Origin: Embiotoca jacksoni
Taxonomy: Eukaryota; Chordata; Actinopteri; Embiotocidae
Length of the DNA: 64,000 nucleotides
Direction: 5' to 3'
Assembly (NCBI GenBank): GCA_022577435.1
Contig: JAKOON010000012.1
Coordinates: forward strand, 15,212,585-15,276,584
Part shown: positions 8,951 through 21,900 of the stretch, piece after piece
Position numbering within the stretch: position 1 is the first letter of the stretch
How the letters are laid out: the number at the start of each line of letters is the position of its first letter
The notes under the pieces: model-generated
Told to the model about the DNA's origin: nothing
Seen by the model: the letters and a program-made list of their open reading frames with translations, nothing else
Database searches by the model: none
Translations under genes and position numbers: made by a program

Positions 8951-11520
8951 ATTTTCAGGGAGAGAGGCGTTTAAGAGGATGGGTCTTCTCTTTACGAATA
9001 ATTACAAAGAAAGCATTTACCCAAAATCTGTTATCATCCTTGAGGGAACCAGAGGATCATAGTTGCCATGCAATGAATCCTCTTTGACTGTGTCAAAAAC
9101 ATATTACTCCCATAGTGTAAACACACAGTCTGACAGATTTGGGACATAATATTGGCAGTAATATATCCACGTATGGAACAACTCTTATTGCCTTGACCCC
9201 TGACTTGAACATTGGGGCAAGAACCTCCAGTACTTTCCCTGAGAAAGTGAAAGACAGAAAGAAATCCTCAAAAGTAAATACATGACTTGATGTTTTATTT
9301 GATTTATGTGATACTCTCTTTGATCCAGTAGGAGAGCTACGTCAACTTGTGATTGCTGGCTTACACCACGGTCATCTTTACTGCCGTATTTACTCGTAGA
9401 TTGCCAGTAAAAGTGGTGTATATATGCTGGTCTGCCAAAACAAAAAGGTGAAACATAAAGCTTCAGGAAAGAATGGTAGTTGAAATAAACTGCATATAAA
9501 TAGCATTTGTAAGTACATGTACAGTGCTGGGTTTGTATTGTGATGTTACAAGAACTTGCAGTCTAAATACTGTAGCCAAATATGAGCAAAATAATTGCTT
9601 TAAATTATACAGTACATGCATGAAAAGGGAAATTTAAGATCGAGAGATTTGTCACTCATGTTAGATTAAAGGTGATGCTTGGAAAAAGATACAACAGCAA
9701 CCCTTTGTTTTCTGTAACGGAGGTCTAGATAAACATGCGTCTGAAAAATTGGAGGGCAAACTGACCTCAAACGTGGCTAACGCAGTTCCGGTATATAATT
9801 AGGCTACTTTCTGAGTGAGTTACTTCAGTTACTTTCTCACAACAGGCTTTGGAGTTTTAATTATTGGTATTTTTCGTTTAATAGTTTCATACATTAACAT
9901 ACATTTATGTCTTTAAATTTAAAAAAAAAAGGCAGCAGGCCCTTCACAAAGGGAGCATGACATGAAAGAAGAAAAAGAATGTAGCATCAGGCAACGTGTA
10001 AGTATAATTTCTTCTCCAGTCTATCAGAGATTCCTAAGGAGGTGATGGATGGGACCACATTGCTTTTGCAATTGATCTCGACAAAGGCTGCTTCCTATTT
10101 TCTTGTTTGCTTTACTGATAAACATTTGTTCATACTTTTCAGTTGTCCAAGGTTTCATCTGTTTAGCTCCTTTATAAACACATTTTTCTCAGAGGATTTG
10201 AGATCAGCTCAATAACTGGTCCTTTGGTCTTTGTAAGTCCACATGTCAGATTGAAGTGTTTTTTTCTCAATTTGATCCTTCCCATACACCTCTGCCCCTT
10301 GGGGTTTCTCACCACGTTTGGGGGTTAAGCAACTATTCATTCAAATGACTTAATTAGAGCCTCCACCACCATTACCTCAAATCTCAGCCACTCCTGCTTC
10401 TCCTCCAATATGATTCCCCCGGTTGGGCACTTTTTTCTCGCCCTTTTTACTCCCAAAAGCTTCTTCTTTCCCCTCCTTCTCCTGCCAGTCCCTTCATCCT
10501 ACTCCATCTTACCTTTCTCTTCCTTTTCCTCTCTTTTGAACCCTTTAACCACATAATGAGCCTTAATAAGCCGGGCTAATTGTTTTAAAAACTCCCATGT
10601 GTTCTTCTGGCTTCCGAGAGAATTAAAGCAGCCCTTAATGGCTGAAATCCTTTCTATTTGCATTTCAATCACCTTATTAAGTATAACTTTCATACCAGTT
10701 GTTTGGCACAGAAGTAAAAAAAATAATAATAATAAAGTACTCAGATTCAGTATCTAATATTGGATTGTATTCAGTCTGTCTTTGGAATTTCTGAGTGGAG
10801 CTTTAATGAGTGACGTTGGTAGAGACCAGACGTCTGTTGCCCCATGACCACACAACAGGCCAGACAAAGTTTGATTTTTACACACAGACCTGTGATGATA
10901 AGAAATTACTCACAAATGTAACTGCTGCAGAGCCACCACCATGCCATATCTGTATAATTAACTTGTGAAGTAAAATATGAAGATAAGGACAGTAGAGAGT
11001 TTATTATATCCACTTATTTTACAGCAACAAACATTGATACTGTACAACAATGCGAGCGGTGTAGTGAGAAAAAGCTGATGGAACCAGACCAAGAACGGCT
11101 TTTAAATATGTCACCCTCAGATCCCCAAGGATCAACCTGAAGAAAATTATTGTCATTTGTGTACTGTATGTAAATGTATGTTTTGTTTGATTGAATGTGT
11201 GTTCGGGCACTCAACATGTGAGGGAGCTTTCCAGCTGTGGTTCAATTCTCATGATAATTCCTTGATGCCTGGAGAGGAGTTCACAGCTGAAAGGATAGAG
11301 CTAAGAGTATGGTAGTGTGTGTTTGTGTTGTGTGTACTTGTAATACTCATGCTGTGGGAATATTCCAGTCGCATTGTGAAGACCGGCCTCCCTTTTGGAG
11401 ACACAAGGCACGTTCCCATAATGCAAATCATGAAATATTAGTATGAAGACAATAATTAGCTAACACAATTAATTACAGTGATACACAGCCCGATTTCTCA
11501 CTCTTAGTACATCTCAGAAT
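8951..11520. other. Gene-free stretch
   Basis: Nothing coding is visible. There are short A and T runs and a pyrimidine-rich segment near 10370-10520, without splice or frame context. Confidence 0.55.
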
Positions 11521-11523
11521 ACC

Positions 11524-11763
11524 CGGTCGAGACAGATGGCCGCCCACCTCTGAGCATGGTTCAGTCGAGGTTTCTTCCTGTTCAAAAAAGAGTTTTTCCT
11601 TTCCATTGCTGGATGTTTATCTTCCTCATGTGGGAATAGTTGGGTTCCTCTGTATAATGTTGTCAAGTTCAGTTTTAAGGACTTTACAATTTAAGTGCCC
11701 TGAAATAGCCTATTGTGTTGTGATTTGGCGGTATATAAATAAAATTTAATTGAATGGAATTGT
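11524..11763 (+). repeat. Teleost dispersed repeat tail (LINE/SINE 3' end type)
   Basis: The block begins GACAGATGGCCGCCCACCTC, continues with GGTTTCTTCCTGTTC and GAGTTTTTCCTTTCC, and ends GGCGGTATATAAATAAAATT followed by TGAATGGAATTG. I know this combination as a very common dispersed sequence in teleost genomes, ending in short AATTG repeats. Which autonomous element mobilises it I cannot say. Confidence 0.7.
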
Positions 11764-13099
11764 TACATCCTAAGATTAACTTAACTTAAAATCATGTCAG
11801 AATTGCATATTTTTATTCTTATAAATTGGTTCTTGGAGGCTCTGTGCATGAATTTTCAAGTGAATAAGGAAACAAGAATGTAAATGCATTACATGTAAAA
11901 AAAAAATTAAGTGGCACTGGGTTGGAAAAAATGGCTTTGTTTAATTATCCCCTCATCTTGCAGAGGGACACATGTCCCCGTTTGTGCTGAGACTGCAGTG
12001 TGAACTGGCACATTGTGAACCATTTAAATTGGGTCCACTTGAGCTGTGCACATGCTTGATGGCTGGATGTGTGTGATAATCAAGTTTCAGAGTATATTCA
12101 GTTCCCCTGTCTCCACAGTACCCATGTGTGTTCTTAATTTGTCCTTCTCTGTGTCTTTTTTTAACCTTCGGTCATCTCTCTCTCCATTTCTTTGTGAGAC
12201 ACTGGCTTGATCTATCCCACAGTGCACATTACACACACTCTAATTTAATAAACTGGAGTGAATCTGACCTCTCCCCAGTGGGGCCTGATTGAAGGACCAT
12301 TGACTCTTGTAAGGGAGGGTCTCCTAATGTGTGCCTGATGACCACTTCAGGTTCTGCATACGGTGAGATGACAACAGTTTGGGGAGTTTATGGACATTTA
12401 AAAAATTCTCCATCACATGCTATGCAAAGTAAATTGCAGAACAGAGGCTAATAGAGCAGATGCAGGAAGCAATTACAACTCTCAGTAGGAATGTAGGAAT
12501 TCCTAACCATGAGCAAAAAACTTTATTCAGTATGTACCAGTACTGGAGGTATTTGACAAATGTTTTCCTCCACAAGTGCACATAATGTTCGGGATTAACT
12601 TAACATCCATAATAAAACCATTAACCAATGCAGCATTTTTCTAATGCTGTCAGTGCTAATAATGAGGGTGGGGCGGTCACATGTGTTTGAACACCATAAT
12701 CCCCATCGGGACAAACAGTGAAATAGTTGTTAAAGCACCAAACAATGTAGAGTGCAGGGACAGCCCTAAAATGAAGAGAGCATGGGACACGCACATCTTG
12801 ACATCAGACAGCTCCACCACAACTCCAGCTCCTCTGGTCTACGAAAACCCATCAAGTCTCAAAGGTCTCTGATCCTAGATGAAACAAATACTTATCCGGA
12901 CCGATGGGGAATACACAATATATTATAATGAAATTCACTTGAGCATTTCATTCTTTTCTTTACTTTAAAAATAATCATTTGACAGCCACACAGAAATGTT
13001 TTTAACCATACTGCACCACAGGATGACTCCTTTGAGCTCCTTTGAGTTGTAGATTGGTGGATGAGATGTGGTTGAAAGCTCCAGAGAAGAATAAAGAGA
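11764..13099. other. Gene-free stretch
   Basis: No conserved frame or recognised element. The few open frames are short and have no family resemblance. Confidence 0.55.
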
Positions 13100-13166
13100 G
13101 ATGAACAAAGTTACAAAAGAAAAAATACATAAATAATGTATTTTTTCTTTTGTAACTTTGTTCATC
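13100..13166. repeat. Perfect 31-bp inverted repeat with 5-base loop
   Basis: The left arm (13100-13130) and right arm (13136-13166) are exact reverse complements. The loop is aaata. Each arm carries AACAAAGTTACAAAAG or its complement. No terminal duplication or known transposon end was found around it. Confidence 0.95.
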
Positions 13167-13391
13167 ATTTAGTCAGGAAGTATCAACAACGTGTCAAAGG
13201 TGATGGAGTTTAGCGCCAGCAGTTTAAAATATAAATTATGCACGTTTTTATTTCACGTTCCACTTTGAATAGTGACAGTGTGTCAATTTATATTTTATTC
13301 TGTGTTGAGGAAAATTCATAATAATGTCAGTAAATATTTCACTCCAACATAAAAGCAAATAATCAGATTAAAAACGTAACGAAGTAATTCT

Positions 13392-13779
13392 TGTCGTGAC
13401 TTCGCCTTGTCTTGAGGTTATGTGTTTTTGTTCTTTCCTCATTTCTTGTTGACGTCCTATTTTATTTTGTTACTCACCTTATGTCTCGTTTCAGGTGTCT
13501 TTACTTCCTGCCCTGGTGTCGTCCCACCTTTGTGATTGTCCTCCCACCCTGATTGTTTACACCTGTGTTCAATTATCTCCCTGCCCTCAGGAGTATAAAG
13601 TCTGCGTGCTCTTGTCATCCGTGACTAACTTTGTATACTGACCTGTGTTTGTTTACTTGGACCGAGTTTGTTGCCTTGCCTTCCTGTAATGTCACGTGAT
13701 TTTTTTTTTTTGCCTGCCTTCTTATTTGGGCTTCAGACTGTTTTGCTGGTTTTGTCTCTGGATCACCTGATTTGTTACA
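13392..13779 (+). repeat. LTR-like block (possible solo LTR)
   Basis: The stretch starts TGTCGTGACTTCG, is T-rich with TTTGTTACTCACC, GTTTCAGGTGTC and ACACCTGTGTTCAATTATCT, has a promoter-like GGAGTATAAAGTC at about 13591-13603, and ends near TTGTTACA. This resembles solo LTRs of teleost gypsy elements as I remember them. The flanking bases give no clean duplication, so the ends are uncertain. Confidence 0.4.
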
Positions 13780-13982
13780 GTTCTTGATTTTAAATGATTT
13801 TTGGGTGGAATACTCCTTCAAAGTTGTAATTATTAAAACACAAAAGTTTGTATGTCTAATACAACAAGCATAAAAAAAATTTAAACAGTAAAACATGCAG
13901 AAAATAGAAAAAAGCAGCAGGGAATATTTCAAAATAAAAGACAAGCGACCAGCCGCTGAAGAATTCAGTGTGTGGGCTCACA

Positions 13983-14240
13983 TCATAGACTGTAAAAGAA
14001 AAATGGACATAGACTTTGGGTCTGAAAAGTGAAGCCAGCGTGGAAGTGGCATAAAGTGCAACACCATTGAGGGCCACTGGGGGCTGGCTCCAAAGAACCT
14101 CTGTTTCTAGGTTCCTATTTAACTTCTTTAATGAAATAAACAGTCACTTCTGGCGCCAATAAACCAACATGGCCACACCTTAAATACCAAAGTTGAGGCT
14201 TTGAAAGTGGTGATGTCACTGTTGGTTGCCACTTAGCTGA
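13983..14240 (+). repeat. Dispersed repeat family A, copy 2 (internally deleted)
   Basis: The copy starts ATAGACTGTAAAAG and includes GGGCCACTGGGGGCTGGCTC and GTCACTGTTGGTTGCC. Compared with the copy at 47330 it lacks part of the middle, but keeps both the 5' landmark and the 3' segment. Confidence 0.75.
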
Positions 14241-15213
14241 TGCTGAAGGAGTGAGAAGGTCAGGAATTAAATGAAGAGTCAAACCCAGTAGTGCCTCGTA
14301 AAATATATTACCAACATGTGCATACACTACAGCTGCTGCTGCATTAAAAATGTTTTAAGCATCTACTTAAACTACTTGTGTCTTCTGATTATGACAGATC
14401 TTGATTTCACTGTAATTATATCTTTCTATTTTTTATGGCATTCCAAACCCATGTTGTATTCATCAGAGAGCTACTTGGCCCAATAAGAGGAAAGTGACCT
14501 ATTAGCAAGACATTAGAGGTTGCAAACCCACAATATTTTTTTCTCTCCTCAGGTTCACACATAAACACATATCTTTTCACACCCTCTGCCATATTTTCAT
14601 GCTTTTCTTTTCAGGTCAGATGCCTTTTCATTTCTCAGAATTGAATTCATTTTTCGGTCTAGTTTACAGACAGTTTCAATAGTCACTTAAAACAGAAGTC
14701 ACAAGGATCATCTCAGAGAGGAATGTTTCTACTCTGAACAGAAGCTCACAATTTAGCAGTTACAGATGGAGATGTAGACTTCAAAGCAGGCTGTTTCGAA
14801 GGACGTGACTTGACTTAATTGTCCCATTAGCATGAGGCCTTAGGCCTACAATATGTACCCTCAGAAATTTTAAGGCCAAAAGGATTTATCTGGATGGTGG
14901 TATTTGTAGAGACTACAACATGTGTAACACATCAGAGAGCTACAAACCTTTTCTCTCAGGGTGCAGCTTTGCTTGTACTGAATATATATATATTTTTTTT
15001 AAACCACTCGTTTCAAGCCTCTACATCAATGCTGCCTGTTTGTATTTCCCAAAATGCTTTCCACCAGGACTGAGATGAAACAGCAAAAAGTGCTTTGATA
15101 ATAATTTCTCAACTTCTCTCTAGCTTTATTCAATTTCCTCAAAATGAATCCAATTTACTCCTGACAAAACAGCTGTTTCTTTTTTTAAGAAACTGTCACA
15201 TGATAACATTGCA
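14241..15213. other. Gene-free stretch
   Basis: AT-rich, with a short TATATATATT run near 14981. No coding or RNA gene signal seen. Confidence 0.55.
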
Positions 15214-15435
15214 AGAAAAAGTTTGATATTTTGGGAAACATATTTATTCACCTACTAGCTCAGAGGCAGATGGTAGAATTTGGACAAACTCTAATGGTGT
15301 GACAAAGCTACAGTGAGCAGCTGGCTAACTTAGCTCAGCATAATGGCTGGAAAAAAGGGGGAAACAGAAAACAACTGTGAGGCTGATTAACATGATATTT
15401 ATTGTTGTTCTTGTAAAAAAAAAAAAAAAAAGTGT

Positions 15436-15467
<32 letters not shown>

Positions 15468-15795
15468 CGTCATTGTCATTGAAAATTAGTCCAGCAACTA
15501 CATAGCCCCAATAAAAAAGTTCAGCAGTTGTTTTTAGACTTTTGTTTTTGCATGAATTCAATAAATTGTGTCAATTTGTGAGCTTCTTATTGCTGTTATG
15601 CAGATTTTGTTTCCTTTGTACGGGCCAGGTTCGTGCTTTCTCCCTTTCAATTAGTCTTTGGTGCTAACCTAAGATAGCTATCTGCTGGTAGTAGCGTTAT
15701 ACTTAGCATATAGATGTGAGTGGTGTCGATCTGCTCATTTAATTCTTGGCAAAAAAAAAAGCAAAACCTGACCCTAAATGTCATACTTTTCTTGT
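15214..15795. repeat. Teleost MITE-like repeat with inverted ends, carrying an A-rich tract
   Basis: The left end reads TTTGATATTTTGGGAAACAT and the right end AAATGTCATACTT. In between are CAGCTGGCTAACTTAGCTC and GTTATACTTAGCATATAGATG. I know this repeat, with ends of the TGACATTTTGGGAAATA type, from many percomorph genomes. A poly(A) tract with one short break occupies about 15415-15461. A 3' fragment of the same family lies at 24480-24562. Confidence 0.75.
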
Positions 15796-17491
15796 AAGTC
15801 AATATTTAAGCTGAAGCCTATCGTAAATACAACAACTTTTCAAAAACTTGGGGTATGAAGGATTCATTTCAAAATGTCCTTTCAAGCAAAACAGAATGAG
15901 ATACAACATCATTTATGTGCCTGGTTTGGGAACGGCAACTCAGCCATGGCTGCTCTTGTGTCGTATGGAAGGATTTATTTTGTGTGTGTGCTTTTACTAG
16001 GGAAGGACACTGGACTGAGTGTGTCTCCTGATGATGAGTGGCCGTTAAGTTCCATTTGTCCATCAAGAAAAGCTTTGTGAGAATAATGTGCTGATTTAGC
16101 CTCTAGTTTTGAAAGGAAGACGCGCTGTAGCATCTGTAAATGTGCCATGACTGAATCTGTTAAAGTCCTCTCGACATTTCACTCCCTGTCAAACACACAC
16201 ATTTCTTCATCTACAATCTTTAGGAATAAATCAAGCATTCTCTAGTTTATACTAATGTATAAAAGGCTTTAATTGTCATGAGAAATGGAGAGCTTTGCTT
16301 TGTCACTGCAATTTTAGTCATCACATACGTTGTACATTATATATTACAAGACGAGACAATGGCTTGGTCTCTGGGAAAAAATATAATACTTATAAAATGC
16401 ACATCACAGTATAAAATAGCCCACATCAAACATGCTCATATTCCAATGCTTACATGCAAATGCTCACACACTCAGTGATACATTCCTGATTTTTTTCACA
16501 GCGACAGGAATCTTGGTTTCAATTTTCAGAGAAGTCAAGAGGCTTTACATGAGGTCAGATCAAACAATGACTCCCACAGCAAGATTATATCAATGACATT
16601 TTAGATCAGTTTCATTTATGGTGAGCGGTTTGATTTCAAACAATGTGTCACAATAACCCTCAGTCCTACATGTCTCTGTGGTGCAGTTCGTGTCATGTTG
16701 ACTCCCTTTTGGAAAGGATGAAAGGAAATGAGTCAGGGACTTGAGAATGAAGGACCAGAGGTTACTGCCAATTCGGTTAATGGCGTGTCTAGTAAATATT
16801 CAGGAAAGAAAATTGCTTTTTTTTAACACACCCTTTTTGCTCACGTCTTTTTTTTAAACAAAAAACAAAAAAAAAAGTACATACACAGAATAACTATTTG
16901 ATTTTCTCCCTGAGGGGAGTCAAAAGAGAGAAGAAGAGATAAAACTGGTCTTTGCAGGGAGGTTAAGAGGGGATGGCTGGGGTCAGACTACAGGGAAATG
17001 ACCTCAGACTCAATGACTCCATGTTCCCAAGTTCGGACAATGCTCATTTGGCCTGCCACTGCTCACAGGAGACTCAGGGAAACGTATATACTTGTTCCTT
17101 AAAAGGTTGTTTGGAAATCATTTAACTGCAAAAATAACAAAAGTTACTTATATTTCATTCCCTGGCTCCTTCAATAAAGTCATATAAGAATGTAATATTC
17201 ACTATTTAGAAAGAGCAAGACCTCAATTTGTAATTTCCTGTTTGAATAATAAAGAGTTTGAATTTAAAATAGAATTTGTCATTTAAATCTTTGCTTATCC
17301 CGCCCCTAAAAGCTGATCCGTAGTGGGATGTATTAATATGTCCTGTAGCATGTTGTATCTTAAGGCAGGCAGTGGGCTGGCTGTTGATTTAGTGTTGCCA
17401 GGGGAACCTGGGATTCAGGGATGTGCTCCAGATGTTTCACGAACAACAAGGGGACTTCCTGGTTCCTGAAGGACTCAAAGTGCACAGATAA

Positions 17492-17495
<4 letters not shown>
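15796..17495. other. Gene-free stretch
   Basis: No recognised element. Poly(A) and poly(T) runs occur near 16818-16876. Confidence 0.55.

Positions 17496-17562
<67 letters not shown>
17496..17562. repeat. (TG)n microsatellite
   Basis: An uninterrupted TG dinucleotide run of about 33 units. Confidence 0.97.
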
Positions 17563-17565
<3 letters not shown>

Positions 17566-18407
17566 TGCTGGCATGCACGCGTTTTGTATTTCTTAAAAGC
17601 TTTAAATGCTCGTCAGCTGCAACTCCCCTTGCATATGTGTGACATCAGAATAGACCGTTTTCAAACCCATCTCCTCCCAGTAGGACAGAATGTTTTCTTC
17701 TCTCTTCACACAGAAAGAAGAGAAGGAAAGCACACATACAGAGGATGTGCTAAAAATGAAATCAGAAACAGGGAGAAATAATAAGACTCTGAGAGAGAGA
17801 AAGGGAAAGAGACCATTGCGTAGTACAGTTAGTGCTTTCATGTCCACACTATAAGGCTACTGAAATGATCAGAACAGGATCCTGCTGAGCGTTAACATCT
17901 ATCATAAAACACCATGCTCCTCCATCCGAGTCACTGGGTTTAAGGGACTGGCCTGTTAAATAAATATCATCTATCCTACACGGTGTTACTTTTCTGCTTA
18001 ATCTAATAACAATGAAAAGGACATGAATGAGAGCAGTTAAGCAGGAACAGCAGCTGTGAGATAAATTTAAACCTCTGAAATTTGTTTCATGAGGTATGGT
18101 ATGCACTTTAAAACACCATACAAAGGAGCTCTGAGTTCACATAATTTGATTATATCCAGACTATTGTAGTTCCCAATAAGGCTGCACTTAAACACAATAA
18201 ACATAGGACTTAAAACAAGATAAGAACTACTTGTAATTTAAGCTGAATGGAAATATTCGTAGCAATGGATGAAATGACTGTTTAAAGTGACAGTGGTTGT
18301 TAATAGCGATGAACCTGAGTTTTATGACTGAACTCTGTAATTTTGCTCACCACTGTGGTGCATTTTAGCTCATTGTTTTGGTTTTCTAAAGCAATAAGGT
18401 TAAACCA
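17563..18407. other. Gene-free stretch
   Basis: Nothing recognised. Open frames extending out of the TG run are artefacts of the repeat. Confidence 0.55.
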
Positions 18408-18757
18408 AAGACCGTATTTGTAAAAATGGACGTAGCTTTCATGTCCGAACAAAGATGCCAATGCAAAAGTACCTTGTAATGGAATACCACTGGGGGCCAC
18501 TGGGGGCAGGCTCTAAAAAGATACTGGCTTATTAAACTCCCATATAAATTCTCTCACGAAATAGTCATTCATTTTTTTCTCACAAGTTGGGCTTTTTATC
18601 AGAGTTCTGGCACTCCACCTGAAAATAATTCCATTATTAATTACACATTAGGCCTCAAAAAGGGGTATGTTTGGGATTATGTCTGTTTGATTGATGTTCT
18701 TGGGGTACGGTACGGTTTCCGCTGTAGGTGGATGGGCGTGGTGTCCTTGGGTTTTTA
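18408..18757 (+). repeat. Dispersed repeat family A, copy 3, truncated by copy 4
   Basis: The copy runs from AAAATGGACGTAGC through GGGGGCCACTGGGGGCAGG, ATTAGGCCTCAAAAAGGGG and TAGGTGGATGGGCGTGGTGT. At about 18757, where copy 1 continues with TTTTCAGTCAGATTC, this copy instead passes straight into a new family A start. Confidence 0.8.
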
Positions 18758-18955
18758 GTATAGACTGTATATAAAAGTGGACTGAGCTTCCTGGTCTGAT
18801 AAGTTAAGCCAATGTGCAAGTGCCATAAGGTGTAATACCACCGATGGCCACAAGGAGTTGGCTCCAAAAAGGATCTGGCTCCATAGACTCCCATTCAACT
18901 CATGACATACAACGTTCATCCAATTTTTTTTGCCAAATGGAAGACAGACAACATT
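18758..18955 (+). repeat. Dispersed repeat family A, copy 4
   Basis: The copy starts TATAGACTGTATATAAAAGT and includes AAGTTAAGCCAATGTGCAAG and CCACAAGGAGTTGGCTCC, then CATAGACTCCCATTCAACTC. It is a 5' part only, fused to the end of copy 3. Confidence 0.8.
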
Positions 18956-21900
18956 GGCATCTAGATGTGAATATACCAGAGCATCCCCCAAGCTGCTAAT
19001 GAATCAATTAATGCATGTTGAAACAAACTGTAATTGCCTGATTTAATTTAGTTAATTTAATCTGTCTGATTTGTTCAAATCAATAAAACAACATGTGACA
19101 ATGAGTCAGTGGAAACAGTTTGATGCTCGTTAGAAAAAATGTTGGATGCCAGCTTGAGCTCACAATAAACACCAGACTACAGTAGCTTTACCTTTTGAAA
19201 AGTGATCTGATCCCTGCTGTGTCTCAGACCATGAAAAGGCACCTTGGATCAAGACCATGAACGCCCCTTCACCCTGAATACATGCTGAATTGTGCTGTTT
19301 TTGAGCAGTCGGGCACCAGACAGATGCTGAATGCTGGCACTGATCATAGAGTTTGACAAGCATTTACTGTTTCATTCTAGCTGCCATAAATACCCTTAGT
19401 AAGCTGTCTGAATTGTGTTTTTAGAGCAAGATTTCAAATTCAGCAGCATTTGAAAAGCACAGCAGGAGGTCATGCAATTTACGACAGACACAGTCCACGC
19501 AATTGGGACACAGTTGAGTATTAGTATGAGGTACAGTAGGTACATTCACAGGAAAATGTCTTCATATGCTGTATGTTTCTTTGTGCTTCTATAGATTAGG
19601 TTCATACTAAAGTTTAGGACAGAATGTTTTAAGCAAATGGAAAGAGAGTTGTTATTAATGTACCAGCAGCTGTTTTAACTTATAAAGACCTGAAAATGTC
19701 ATGATTCAGTTGATTTACCATCCAAATGATCTTACGGGAATACAATTTTATAATTCTTTCTGTATTCATTTCTCACTTTGACATACAGTAGTTTTCTAAG
19801 GTTTCCATGGTGAGCAACCTCCTGAGTTTCTGCTGCATGAGGCTAGCAAAGAAAAAAAAAAAGGGGGACATGCTCAGTAAAGTTCAGGCTCTTTCTGGAC
19901 TCATTTCAGGATTTGAGAGATAATGTTGCTGCTTCAAAACCACTGGGACAGAGACTGTCAGTAAGATCTGTGTGTCTGTTGTTTCTGATTGCTCCTCAGA
20001 GCAGCTGCGTTCACATAGCCTACTACTCTGGAAACTGGCTGGAATATTCAATTTGTGCAAAAAGTCAAGAGGAGGAAGTTAGAAAAATCACCGACCTGAG
20101 CTTTGCATTTGAAACAACTTAACTAATCAACAACTTATTGATTTCAGACCGAATAAATAATTAGCAAAATGTTTCAGTATTGTAGTGACTAGAAAATATT
20201 GTAACTTCGTAGGTTTCCCTTTTAACTTCCTGTGTACCCCAGAAATGGGGTTGTGTTCTATTGTGTAGATTGACAATAGGATTTTATAACAAGGTTTCGA
20301 ATGTGGGAATTCAAAATATGTTTAACATTTCTTCATTTAAAACAGTGACAGTAGAGACTCGAACGAGAGTGCCGAACATGCAAGTTTTTTGTTCTGACAT
20401 GTAATAGTAGTAGAAGTTATATTTTTGGTCTCAGACCAACAAAGCAGGTTTCGGGATTGTTTGTAACAATTGGAAATAATGGTAATTAAAAAATATATTA
20501 TTAACAATAATCTGCATTTTTGTACTGTTGCTGCTATTGAAAAGTCTCACCATCTAAACATAACGATAATGCATAGCTATATGCAGAAAGGTAGTTGAGC
20601 TAGATACTAGTCAAAACCCTCACATTGTGCCAGACATTTTCTTTTTAAATTTGATGTGATTGTGTCAGTTCATAATGCAATAATATTGTCATTTGACTTG
20701 TGAACCAACCAGAATGGAGACTTTTGATGTAACATATCTGGCAACAGCAACTGGATAAAAAGACAAAACTGGAAATGGAACAACCAAAAAAAGGGGGTCG
20801 CACCGTATGATAAGAGTGTTGTGTCCCACACAAACTGTTCAAAGGCTTAGAAGAAAAAGGCTGACTAACTTTGTAGAGTTTATATTGTGGTTAGAATCAT
20901 CTCAAGCTGGTCATGACATTTCTTATCTAACCCAATGTTTTAATTCCCCTTTCCATCTTGAAATGCATTTGTTCCTCTTGCCCAAATTCTTTTCTACTGG
21001 CCTGCCTACACATCATGTGACTGTTCACCAAAGCCTGCTGCTGTCTCAGACATACACACAAGGTTTAGGCACTTTTAGGCATCTTTCGGAAAAGATCATG
21101 GTTTAGTGTCAACACCTCGCAGCTCGGTCAAATTCTTGCATTTGATCCATCCAACCAGTCTCCTGTCTATGCTGACCATGTCTGTCTTTCTTCTCCATCA
21201 CACGAGTTCCTTCTTCAACAACCAAGTCTCAACGTTGCCCTCTCACAAGCCATCATTGTGAAACTAGTTTTGCACTGTGGACCAGCATAACTATTACACA
21301 TTTGGTGATGTCATTTGAGATCAGACTGGACTGTAAAAACAGATACTGAGATTTTAGTGGGTCCAAGTGGATGAGAGGTTGCCATCTTGGACACGGGATT
21401 GTGTTCTTCTCTTAGGACTGTGTGTTCCCTATAAAAACATAAAGGCAGAGACAGATTTCATCACTCCTTTCCTTCGACAGTGTTACTTTAAGTGCCTTAT
21501 ATTTACTTAAACAGACTGCTTACATGTAAAAAGGTTGAATGCCTTAAATGTTTATGTTTATGGACATGCAGGGTTATTTCAGAGAGGCTATCAACAGAAA
21601 AAGCAAAGAGGCTTTAGAGCCAAACTATCCTCCCTCCCTCCCTCACATGACTTGATCACAGTTGAGTAAGAGAAACTGTAAAGAACCAAGATCACATTGT
21701 CAAACTGCTGCTAATCATATCAAACTGCTCTTTAATCTCTTTACCATCATTTGAAACATCATTTCATCTGATTTGGGCTCTTAACTCCCCTTTGAATTAC
21801 ACCAACTTTTAACGTGAAGTGTTGATTCTTTTAATTATTTTCTTTAATATAGTCATTTAAACCCAGTATCTAAAATTAACTTCAGACTGAGAACAAAGAC

